Below, piece after piece: positions 25,264 through 35,051 of a stretch of DNA of 64,000 bases. Made by a program: the position numbers and the translations under genes. Positions within the stretch are counted from its first letter, which is position 1; each line of letters starts with the position of its first letter. Location: the NCBI RefSeq assembly GCF_024868665.1, contig NC_079895.1, positions 23,584,848-23,648,847 on the forward strand, read 5' to 3'. The notes under the pieces were generated by a model. It was given only the letters and a program-made list of their open reading frames with translations, searched no databases and had not been told where the DNA came from. The DNA is from Triplophysa rosa. Lineage: Eukaryota; Chordata; Actinopteri; Cypriniformes; Nemacheilidae.

Positions 25264-26676
25264 TTTAAAGGTCCAGTGTATGAAATTTAGTGACATCTAG
25301 TGGTGAGGTTGTGAATTGCAACCAACAGCTCACCCCTCCCTTTCAAAGCACTACGGTGGCTTACATAGAACATCATGAGATGTCGTCATGATGACGTCTT
25401 CGCTTCTTTGCCAAAGGAGATGATGTATTTACGAAACACGCTTTGTAGAGCAGTTTGTTCTTTTAGGGTTACTGTAGAAACAACATGGCGAATTCCATGT
25501 AAAGGGTGTATATAGATAGAAATATCTCATTCTAAGGTAATAAAAACATAATGATTCATTATGTAAGGTCTTTATACACCTCTGAAGACGAGTGTTGGGT
25601 AAGTTACTCTGAAAAAGTAATTAATTGCTAGTTTATAGTTTAATTAGATTACTGTACAAATTACTCTCTCCAAAAGTATTTAACTACTTTTTACTATTTA
25701 CTTTCTATATCCTATATCAACCTTGATTAGTTAAGGATAGACACATGGAATAAAGTTCTCCATCGCTATGACGGATTTCCGTCAATTGGAGCGAGTCTAC
25801 GACGGATTTCCGTCAATTGCAGGGTTCCAGCCTGTCCTTAATGTCTTACATTCACTTTTCATAATGTTATTAACCCTTTGACGCGTACGATGACACCGCG
25901 TTCTGGGAGCCAGAGACAGACACAGTCACATATCACAACTACGCAGTGCTTTCAACCACATAATGTTTAATTTAGGCTTCATACATATACACGTGCCTAC
26001 AAGCACAAAATACATTTAGCGATTGCATAATACACACTGATGTCTATGGAAGCGGCAATAACAATCTCCTCAAATGTAATTTGACGGATGTGTTTTATTC
26101 ACATCAGACACAGTATCTGCAATGTAAGCAATTGTTAAGATTACTCAATTCTTCTACCTGGTAACAAGGCACTTACGTTTGTGTTTTTTAAGAGAAGTGG
26201 ATGAATTCACGTGATGTAAATCCGACAGATCTCAGACCACGGCAGAAACAAACATGGCGGCGCCCGCTTATAGCTCAACTAACGCGATCATTATAAAAGT
26301 GTTTAAACAACAAAACACATGCACATATCTGACAATCGGAATGTTAGATATTTCATGACATAGTTAACAGTTTGTGAATTTTTTGAGTAAAAAAGAAAAA
26401 TTATGCAAAAGCAATGCATCAGTCATTCAGCTGCTGTGGTTCTGCGGTGTGTCACATGATACGCAGTGCCGCATCGCTATGGAAATGTTAAAGTGATAGG
26501 CTACCTTCTTAACGGTCGCCTTGGAAAAGCTAGTCAAACATTGTAACTAGTCACTGGAGCTAGTCAAACACTGAAACAGGTGTCAGGTGTGTCCAAGCTT
26601 CAGGAATATGGTTTCACAGCCAAAAGGCAGAAAGAGTGAAAAGCACTCTGGAGACAAATACAAAAAAAAGTTGGTC

Positions 26677-27274
26677 TTAAAGGCGGGGTGTCCTATTTCT
26701 CTTAGACGTTATTGATGTTCAAATCACCTAAACAAACACACACCTGCCCCCATCTTTTGCTTTCGTCAGCGCTCGGCTCTGCTATTGTCCGCCCTGTGCA
26801 CTGTGCACCTTACTGCTGATTGGCTACAAGGTTGTTTTGGTACTCGGCCCGACTCAGTTGTCTAAGGGGCTGTTTCCACCGAGGCGCATTTAAGCCGTGT
26901 GTCCACCGAGGCGTTCACGCTTGCGGCCGGCGTGTTTTTTCAATTGTTTATCAACGGTAAGGGGCTGTGTCCACCGAGGCGCATTTACGCGGGTGAAAAC
27001 TGCAGGAGCTCGGCTGAAAACGCCTGCTGCAGGCGCAGCGTTCTGCCCAAAGTTGAAAATTTTTCAACTCAGGGTGCTCGGTCAAACACCGGCGCTGAGC
27101 GTTTAAAAAAACGCATAGCACCAGCGCAGAAAAAAACCGTCAGCTGATGGCTTTTTTAAAAAGCGCGGCGTTTACATAGGAAACAATTGAAAAAAACACG
27201 TCGGCCGCAGGCGTAAATGCCTCGGTGGACACAGCCTCTAAATTCGGAAATCGCTTACCCCGCCTTTCCTTTAA
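26677..27274. mobile_element. Fourth-level MITE (ttaaaggcggggt ends)
   Basis: The left end ttaaaggcggggtgtcc and the right end ttaccccgcctttcctttaa are imperfect inverses with TTAA at the tips. Its body is interrupted at about 26867 by a further GC-rich element. Confidence 0.7.
26868..27235. mobile_element. Innermost GC-rich MITE, doubled left end
   Basis: The terminus ggggctgtttccaccgaggc is repeated downstream at about 26964 as ggggctgtgtccaccgaggc. The right end is gcctcggtggacacagcc. CTAA flanks both sides. The arms 26899-26950 (gtccaccgaggcgttcac...gttttttcaattgttt) and 27180-27233 (aaacaattgaaaaaaacac...) are inverse to each other, so a long hairpin can form. The left part looks like one copy inserted into, or duplicated beside, another. 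Confidence 0.7.
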
Positions 27275-27884
27275 GTGATGCTTTTATTTTGTTCTTTTTT
27301 TCTGTTAATTATTAAGAGTTTAAGAAAACATTGTTTGGTCTTATAAGATAAATAAAAAAATGCACTAAAAAGTTATAGATGGTTGATTATTTGTCTAGAT
27401 AAGTATAATTTTTTCATAGATTAAAAATAGCTTTTAAAATACTGTCAATACGACGTAAAGGGGTTCAAAACATCTCCCTTTAAAACGCTATTGGTTTCGA
27501 CTATTTAGATAAAATGTCTGTTAAAGGAATATAACATGGCCTGAAAAAAAAATCAGTCAGAAGAATGTTTTTCACTTTAATCCATGTAGACACGAAACGA
27601 CACGAATTCATTCAAATAAATGATATAAAACTACATAAAGTACTCTTATTAACTGACAAAAGTATTACAAATGTGAGAAAAATATATTAGTATTATAGAT
27701 ATATTAATGCATGCATTTTTAAGTTAGACTTTGAATTTTAACGTCAGTTCCACTATTGTATACATTACACAGTATTTAGTTCAATTACATCCGAAGTAAC
27801 TAATTAAATTACAGACAAAATAAGAGTAATCCCTTACTTTACCTAATTACTTAGTTACTAGTTACACCCAACACTGCTGAAGAC

Positions 27885-28521
27885 ATTTTTTGTGCATTTC
27901 TGTCAATAGATCCTCCAAAAAATGACACATTAGACCTTCAAAGGAGTCATATGACAATTTTACAAAGCTCATGGCTCTGAAAAGCGAGGTGTGCTATGAT
28001 TGGCCAGTTAACCAGTGCGTAGTGATTGGTCGAATACTGCAAGCGTGTGACGGAAATGTAATGCCTCTTACCATATTTGGAACATCAGGTTCCCAAGCAA
28101 TTGTGCTGACAGGTACGCCCATCTTACTTGCAGATATATTTGAATGGTCTTAGTCAAATCATACCATGAACTGACGTAGATTTGTGGGGGTGTGGTTACA
28201 CGAGGCGTTTCAGGCAGGTCTGGGTGAGCATTCGCTTTTAGATAGAATACATCTTTTGTTCCAACACTTTAATTTTTGCAATTTTACGTGTCTAATACAT
28301 GCATGGGCAACTTATAACACACCAAAGACACAGAAAAACATGTGTTCACGCCATATGACCCCTTTAAGTCAGTTTAAAAGTGACTTGAACTTGATTCATC
28401 TTGAAAGTATAAGGCAGCCTTTAACTGAAGTTTTCCAGTTAAATTAGGTGACTTTTTTACAGTGTGTCTATACTATACATACTCAATCCATCCTCACATC
28501 TTCTCTGTTTGCCCCTTCTAG
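27885..28521. other. myo16: End of intron 1
   Basis: Ends with the polypyrimidine tract and AG (tctctgtttgccccttctag) of exon 2. Nothing else is recognised beyond the outer MITE end at 27942. Confidence 0.5.
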
Positions 28522-28782
28522 GTTGTATTCAGCTATGTAACGGGTTCAGGCAGAACATGGAGATAGACCAGTGTCTGCTGGAGTCTCTGCCGTTGGGCCA
28601 GCGTCAGAGGCTGGTCAGGCGCATGCGGTGTGAGCAGCTGCGGCTGTACTATGAGCGAGAGCGGACGCTGCAGAAGCAGAGCCTCCCCAAGCCCCGGTCC
28701 TTCTACCGCAAAAAACAGAGGGTCAGCTTTATGCCTCCAGAAGTCATCCAGGACGCCATCATACGACACGATGACAAAGAGG
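28522..28782 (+). CDS. myo16: myo16 exon 2: N-terminus and PP1-docking motif
   Basis: The acceptor is tgccccttctag ending at 28521 and the donor is g|gtaggt at 28782/28783. The canonical-looking ATG is at 28557 in a strong context (aacATGg). Residues 1-75 begin [20 protein letters not shown], followed by an arginine/glutamate-rich stretch likely to be helical. RVSF stands at residues 55-58, followed by [20 protein letters not shown] fits the RVxF docking motif for protein phosphatase-1, and its place just before ankyrin repeats is the arrangement known in MYPT-type PP1 targeting subunits. The last base is the first of a split valine codon (phase 1). Bases 28522-28556 are either 5'UTR or part of the extended N-terminus read from exon 1. 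Confidence 0.95.
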
Positions 28783-29193
28783 GTAGGTGATCTAATACGT
28801 TACCACTCACATTTTACACTCGATGTGTAGCCTATTTTGTGATAAAATCATCTATAGAGAGAATTGAATCAAGTAGAAAATGGTAATGCACCTGTAATTT
28901 GAATATGTACACTTGCATACACCACTGGTCAAATAAACATTGATATACAGATTCTAGTCCTGCCCCCAGATTCAGCTGATTGGTCTGTTTATACTGTATA
29001 TTACCACTGTTTGATCACCGTTTATTTTGTTTTTATGTTTATAGTATGAACGTTAGCATCAAATCTAGTAGTTAACCTTTTAAACACTTTTCTGTGATCC
29101 AATGCCATAATGAATACATATGGTAGCTATTTGTGTGTTGTGAGTTTTGTAATGCACTGTGTGTGTGTATAAGTATTTGAGAGAGAACTGTGT
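28783..29193. other. myo16: Intron 2, first part
   Basis: Starts at the exon 2 donor gtaggt. No repeat or gene is supported. Confidence 0.5.
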
Positions 29194-30208
29194 GTTCCCA
29201 CCAGACGCGAATGAAGCGTTAAGCGCGAGTGATTTACATGTTAAGTCAATGCAAAGACGCGATAGACCTCCTTGCGGCGCGAATGAGGCGGCGCGACTGA
29301 CGCGATTCCCGCGAATTGAGCGTTTCGGGCGTTTGATGCGTGATTCGCGCGAGTTGAAAAATCTGAACTTTGGCGAAAATTTGCGCCGCGTTAACCAGTC
29401 AGGAGCTTGCTCTAGTAGTGGCGTGCAGCGTCTGTGCACGAAGGCAGCCCAGAGAAACAGATAAGCAGCGCAACTGAAGTCTATTTGAATTATAAACAGA
29501 GAGCGTCTTCGCATAACTAATCACATATGTGACCCTGGATCACAAAACCAGTCTTAAGTAGCACGGGAACATTTTTAGTAAAAGACAAAAATACATTGTG
29601 TGGGTCAAAATTATCGATTTTTCTTTTATGCCAAAAATCATTAGGATATTAAGTAAAGATCATGTTCCATGAAGATATTTTGTAAATTTCCTACCTTAAA
29701 TTTTTATTTTTTTTATTTTTGTGAGTGGATGGTCTGCCACAGTGCCCCTGATTAACAACTTCAAGGGCAATTTTCTCAATATTTTGATTTTTTTGCGCTC
29801 TCAGATTCCTGAGTTTTAAACGGTTGTATCTCACCCAGATATTGTCCTATTCTAACAACTCATACATCAATAGAAAGTTTATTTATTCAGCTTTCAGATT
29901 ATGTAAAAATCTCAATTTCGAAAAATTGACCCATAAGACTGGTTTTTGTTGTCCAGGGTCACATATTTAAAAACTACAATACTCATTTCTCGCTAGAAAT
30001 GCAATCAGAAGTTGTTGAAAGTGAAAATGAAACTTACATTTATATAAAACTATGCTCCAACGGGCGTTTCGGCCGCCATTTTATTTTTTCGAACTTGCGT
30101 CTGTTGTGAATTTCACACGCGAATGAAGCTAGTAAACTCAAACTGTTCAAGCGTCCAACTACGCTTGAATAGCGCGATTCATTCGCGCAAGTCGCGTTTG
30201 GTGGGAAC
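29194..30208. mobile_element. CpG-rich MITE (gttcccaccagacgcgaatg), split
   Basis: The left end gttcccaccagacgcgaatg and the right end cgcaagtcgcgtttggtgggaac are inverses. The arms are full of cgcgaatgaagcg, gcgattc and cgcgcgag words, so this island of CpG is transposon-derived, not a promoter. A second element at 29526-29966 is inserted inside it. The frames read through both strands here are artefacts. Confidence 0.8.
29526..29966. mobile_element. MITE with tatgtgaccctgg ends, copy 1
   Basis: The left end is tatgtgaccctggatcacaa, followed by aaccagtctta. The right end is taagactggttttt, then ccagggtcacata. About 440 bp, non-coding. A second copy of nearly the same sequence and length is at 59627-60057. 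Confidence 0.88.
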
Positions 30209-32808
30209 GTTCAGTCTTCGGGCGAGCTGGTGAAAAGGCCAAATTAATTTCCAGAAAGGCAAGCTGTCACACGAGTTGCCATTAGATGCCGGGTATTAGA
30301 TCATTCCTCAAGCTGATTATGGGCTAATATTCAGAGAGTGGTGCCACCCCTGGGACAGGCAGAAGTAATCTAATCAAGAGCTTGCGGGGAAAGGGGCTCG
30401 TGCGAGACAGGATGACAATCGCAGAGGAGCCACCTTCTGCCATCATGAGCAATGGCGCAGGCTAAATTAATTCAACCCAGGTGAGCTATTTCTGTCTGTG
30501 ACTTTGCAGTAGGGAGTGGCAGAGCTGTTCTCATTCGACTTATTATTAAGATTAACCCGAGAAGCCTCCAATTTTTTATGTAGTGCCAAACTTCTGAGGA
30601 GAACATGAAACTTTTTATTTCCCACTGCTCTCTTTCATTTTTCAGTCGTATTAATTTTTATGTTTTAAACAACTGTTCTTCACTGATGATGTAATCGTAA
30701 TTGCCTGGGTGAGGAAAAACACGTCCTCCATCAATTACAATAAAATCGAGATGAATAAAATAAAAAATGCTTTTTCACTGCCATTTAATTTTACTTCAGG
30801 ACTTACCGTTTTTGATTGGTTCTTGTCAAGTTTTGATGTTTTACAACCTCCCGAAACCGACCCATCTGTTCTTTTTGTCTTCATCTGTGCAGCTTTTCGT
30901 TACAGCGGCCTTTATAGCTTTCCCTCTCTCAGTCCCTGCCAACCATTTACCCAGCTGTCTGGGTAAATCTGTGTCAGATATCCCAGCAGCCTTTTCAGGT
31001 CATCGTGCATCTGCCTTATTGGCTGTCAGCCGGGTTCAGCTGGTCCCCGGCACCAGCTGGTGTTCCTGTGGCAACGCCTGTTGGAAACATGGCACCTTTG
31101 GCTGAAGATGAATGACAAGTTTAGCCCACCTACTAAACACTAATTACCAAACTGGCAGTGGCGTTGCTTTTGTTTTGTTCATCCACCCAAACATGATCAG
31201 CGTCCTGTGCAAATGCCTTTTGACCAGTCAGTGACTCAGAATATTGATTTCTTATGGCTCCATGCCTGTGTTTTGGTTAAAGGCGTCAGTGTTGCTTGGC
31301 TACTGGAGATAACACAGTAAGTGTTAGAGACTGTCAGACGGGCTTGTGTTTGTGTCTGACTTTTGTCTGAGGCTAGGTGCTAGTTTACATTCAGATAGGT
31401 TTACAGTATCCTTTATACTTTTCTTACACTGGAAAAACTACAGTAAATACGGTACAGAATAACTATGTTAATTTTTGTTGAAAATATGCCCAGTGTATGG
31501 TCAATGTAAATTGTGCTACGTCTTGCCACGTCTTGTGTGGTGTTCATGTTTTAGTTACTCAGTCAATGTTTGCGGGTTTAGTGGACCCACGCCATTCTTT
31601 GTTTATTTAAATGAATACGCATAAAAATGTAGGCCTTTGTACAAAACTTTCCAGATATTTACTTTATCTCAGTTACAAGCAACATAGACAACATGTAAGG
31701 TAAATATTTGTCATTTTACCTCTCTTAAATCTTTCTGAAATTAAGGTGCTGTTTGATATTGTGATAAATTGTATTAAAAAAATAAAATCAAATATGTATA
31801 TTTATTCAAGGTTTTTGTAGACCCACATTATTTTAAGTTGAAAAAAACCCCATACACTATGTGTGAATTCATGCTGATGTTTGTTCTCTGTATGAATGTA
31901 GCATAGTGGAGATAACCCTCAGGCTATAAATATCCCACAGGAACACTGGGAATGTTTTCGGATGTGTTCCTCATTGTCATTATGATATAATCATTTTCTG
32001 GGAGTCTGGGAAAATATGCAAATGACACAATCAGAAGTTCAGGGTTGTTCCAGGGGTCAGAGAGGTTTGGAAAAGGTAGAAGGGTGATATTTATTTTGTT
32101 TTTTAAACGGGAGCGTAAACAAAAAAGAAAGATGGAAATTCTGTCATAATTTACTTACCCAAAGGTAAGATGACTTTTAAAATGTACACTGGAATGTGGT
32201 TATGAAAAATAGAGAATAAGGCTTTCATGCTTCAAATGATGCATACGAACAAGTCTTTCAGTCACATTTTTCACATTTCTCTGATGTGTTTGTAAAGCTT
32301 TCATAGAACGGCACAGGTTTAATTTCCATGCATTTATTATCTGTATCATCGTAAATAGCATTGCACGCCAATGAGGGTTGATAGACTGTGTCTAAACGGT
32401 TTACCCGGTCACATCTAAGCTCTGGAGACCCTTTCGTAAAACAATCACATCTAGCTGAATCACCACGAATAAGCATTCAGTCGTATCACGGTTCAGCTCT
32501 GATGAGTGGCACCCCCTCAACTGCAGATGTGATATTCCGCATTTATGCAGCGGTGAGCGTTGAGGCGTGACAGAGATTGAGTTCACACGTCTGTGATACC
32601 GAGGCACAATTACATTACACACTCTCAGCCGGGTATCGCCCGTCCGGTCACGCGGCTTCTTAGCGGTGAACTGGAGCGTTGCATTTTTGTGACATTAGCT
32701 CAGGATTCGATTCTTAATGAATCTCAAATGGAGACGGACAATCTTTCCTCGTCTGGCATATGGGTGTAATTGAAAAAATAAATAACAGAGCAAAGTTTCA
32801 ATTGCATG
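30209..32808. other. myo16: Intron 2, nothing recognised
   Basis: No exon, RNA gene or element end is supported. The frames near 30.7-31.1 kb have no domain. Confidence 0.4.
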
Positions 32809-33150
32809 TCTTAGTCTTAGTCAAACTTTATTATCCCCGAAGGGCAATTTATTTCACAGCCAGCAGTAAACCATATGAAACGATGACAAGCACCATAACA
32901 CACAAACAAAAACAACCAAAAACAAGAACAATGACTTCCATTAATAATGTCCATAAGATTATTTGTAATTTAAAAAAACGAGGGCAGCTGGTATGAAAGA
33001 GTTTTTAAATCTATTGGTCCTACATAAAGGCAAACAATATCTGCGAGTAGAAGGAAGCAACTTAAAAACATTCTGCAACGGATGGCTGGGATCATTCATA
33101 ATTAATGTAGCTTTTCCAATTATCGGATCACAAGTGGACGACGCCAATTA
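32809..33150 (-). pseudogene. LINE 3' end with ORF2 C-terminal relic
   Basis: On the minus strand a frame (33147-32959) contains NDPSHPLQNVFKLLPSTRRY, then CRTNRFKNSFIPAALVFLN, which resembles the extreme C-terminus of fish LINE ORF2 proteins (the HPL...LLPSGRRY...TNRYKNSFIP pattern). Downstream on the same strand come attgcccttcggggataata and an AATAAAG, ending in a short gactaagactaag tail near 32809, as L2/CR1/Rex-type elements end. Only this 5'-truncated piece remains, with no reverse transcriptase or endonuclease. Confidence 0.7.
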
Positions 33151-34141
33151 CAGGTGAGCTTGTCCACTTTCGACCACGTCCATAGTCAAAAACTCACCTC
33201 CTCTTTTTCCTTTGTCCCACTTTGTCTTGTTTGTCAATCGTGTGAGCTTACTGTAATTCGGCCATTGCTCTGTTACATTAGCAAAACTTGTCCACCAGAC
33301 CAAAGCGCATCTTCATACCAGGCGTAAATGGCGCCAAACCGTGTCCATGCGAACAACTAATGATCGGAGATGTTCACAAGCACAGTTTGTGGATTTCTTA
33401 TTTTTATTACACATTCATGGCAAGAATGACCTTTATTGTTAAAGCCACAGCGTAGTGGTAGCGCCACCGCTTGTGATGCAATTGTGCCGTGGTTCTCCCA
33501 AAGTCCCAGCTTTAAATGTGGACTGTCAAATACTAATACCATTTCTTTCTCTCCCAGTAATCTCATATCTGTCACTATGCTATATCTAATTAAAGACTAA
33601 AAACAGTGACCAGCATATGATCGTAGATCCAATATCAGTTTCTTCAGTTTAGTGTGTGCATAAAAAAAACTTTCAATGCATGTTTGTGCACCGGTGTATG
33701 TTTTTTTGTTGTCCTCCGATCTAATTTCCTTAACTTGATCAGGTCCTGCTCGAGCGGGAACACAAGCACATGGGGCTCTCAGAATACAGAACGATGAAAT
33801 CAATTCCAGCCGGATTGCTTTATGTGCTGTTTCTGAATGCTGATGGAAGCTGTATGTGCATGCCGCAGGTCTTAGTCTGTTATTGGGCCGGTATTGAATG
33901 TTATTTTTAGTGTCAGTATGATAAATCTTATGAGATTCACACATATGAATGCGGTCTCACGCCTGGGAAAGTCTTGGACCTTCTGTGGGTTATTTATTTT
34001 TATGCACAAATAATGGTAATTTTACACAGTGTGTTTATATAGTTTTTCAATTCACGTTTCATTTCCACCTAGTTGGTTTATGAAATGTTGTTTGGAGTCA
34101 AAACCAATAGAAGATACAGTATGCTTTGTATGATATGTTTA
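33151..34141. other. myo16: Intron 2; weak tRNA-like relic near 33.45 kb
   Basis: Only cagcgtagtggtagcgccac at 33450 recalls a tRNA A box. Nothing else is recognised. Confidence 0.3.
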
Positions 34142-35051
34142 TGGGTGTTTCTGCAACTGCGGGCACTTTTAAGTCCCAGCAGTGAAATTTTAGATTTATG
34201 TCAAAATTTGTCATATGATGCTTTATAAATATATTCACAGTGTCATCACACACCTTGAAAAAAAATTAATGATTAATGTGATTTAATATTAAATTATATA
34301 GCATTTATAGGTCCAAACACCATTTTTGTACATGTCCCACAACTCTGGTCACAGTAATAAGATATGTAAAATAAGCTAATTGAATTACAATTTGACATTA
34401 TTTCAAATGGAATTGTTTAATATACATGTTAATTTACAGCATCGTAAATGTTTTTGTATATTTTACTGATAATTTTATGAAGTAAATGTGCCTGTCCCAC
34501 ACTTTTGAGTCCTTACTGCAACAATGGAAAAATGCTTTTATAATGAAGTTTTATCAAAGACAAACAAGTGTAGTTTCTATGGAAACATAAATTACCACAT
34601 GAGCACATTGCTGACAGATTAGGCCACCTCACTACCTCACTCACAAAATCCCAAAAATATAAGGTAAATATCATATTTTCTGTGTCAGTATTTATTGTGT
34701 GTCCTTACCATACAGCTTAATAATTCTGTACTTTGAACTACATTTTAAAAATAAATGTATATTACTGTTTGGTTCATGTATATTAAGATGCTAAGAGTCA
34801 AAACTTATGTAGTCGACCTTACTAGCTGCCAATTAGCTGCAATATTAGCAAAAATGTCATTTCTGCAACAAGTCTTTACTGCAGATTTTCAAGGTTTACT
34901 GTATATTAAATGACAAATATGAAAATAAACATTTCCATGCAGTTTTGTTGACCCTATAATATGTATTTCAGACTCTGATGATTAAAATTCACACGGGTTG
35001 ATTTTTTTTATTTTGATCTGTCAAAAGTGCCTGTAGTTGCAGAAAACACCC
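34142..35051. mobile_element. 910-bp terminal-inverted-repeat element
   Basis: The left end tgggtgtttctgcaactgcg, continuing ggcactttt, and the right end aaaagtgcctgtagttgcag, continuing aaaacaccct, are inverses over about 28 bases with few mismatches. The interior is very AT-rich and repeats related words (tttctgcaacaagtctttac, gtccttactgcaacaatgg, tgtcccacaactctgg). It has no coding capacity. I see no clear target duplication. Confidence 0.7.

Larger units (their letters stand above)
25746..27583. mobile_element. Third-level insertion of unknown type
   Basis: Foreign DNA splits the second hAT MITE; TAGACAC occurs at both borders and may be its duplication. The left part has gacggatttccgtcaattg twice (from 25769 and 25801). 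The centre includes an atggcggcgcccgct stretch at 26254. The right part ends in ttttcactttaatccatgtag. Inverted ends are not clear, so its class is undetermined. It contains two further elements. Confidence 0.5.
25582..27884. mobile_element. hAT MITE copy 2, interrupted; duplication CTGAAGAC
   Basis: The ends gagtgttgggt (25590) and acccaacactg (27876) match the MITE at 8888-9375, apart from one terminal C-to-G change. CTGAAGAC stands on both sides (25582-25589 and 27877-27884). The left 160 bases and the right 290 bases align in order with the intact copy. Between them, after ggatagacac at about 25745, lies a foreign insertion that ends at about 27583. Confidence 0.9.
25264..27942. mobile_element. 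Outermost element of a five-level transposon nest
   Basis: The left end ttaaaggtccagtgtatgaa and the right end acattagaccttcaaagg are imperfect inverses, marking an old MITE. Its body (gtgacatctagtggtgaggt..., then tataggtctttatacacctc-like words) is broken at 25582 by a hAT insertion and resumes at 27877 with ctgaagacattttttgtgc. The two halves together would make an element of roughly 390 bp. Confidence 0.65.

Noticed and set aside
26254..26330. atggcggcgcccgct start-like motif, possible exon of a cellular gene
   Set aside because: The frame closes quickly and the stretch lies inside nested transposon sequence.
29159..29514. Frames of 101 and 144 codons in a CpG-rich block, possible second gene or promoter
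   Set aside because: The block is the arm of a MITE with matching inverted ends at 29194 and 30208.
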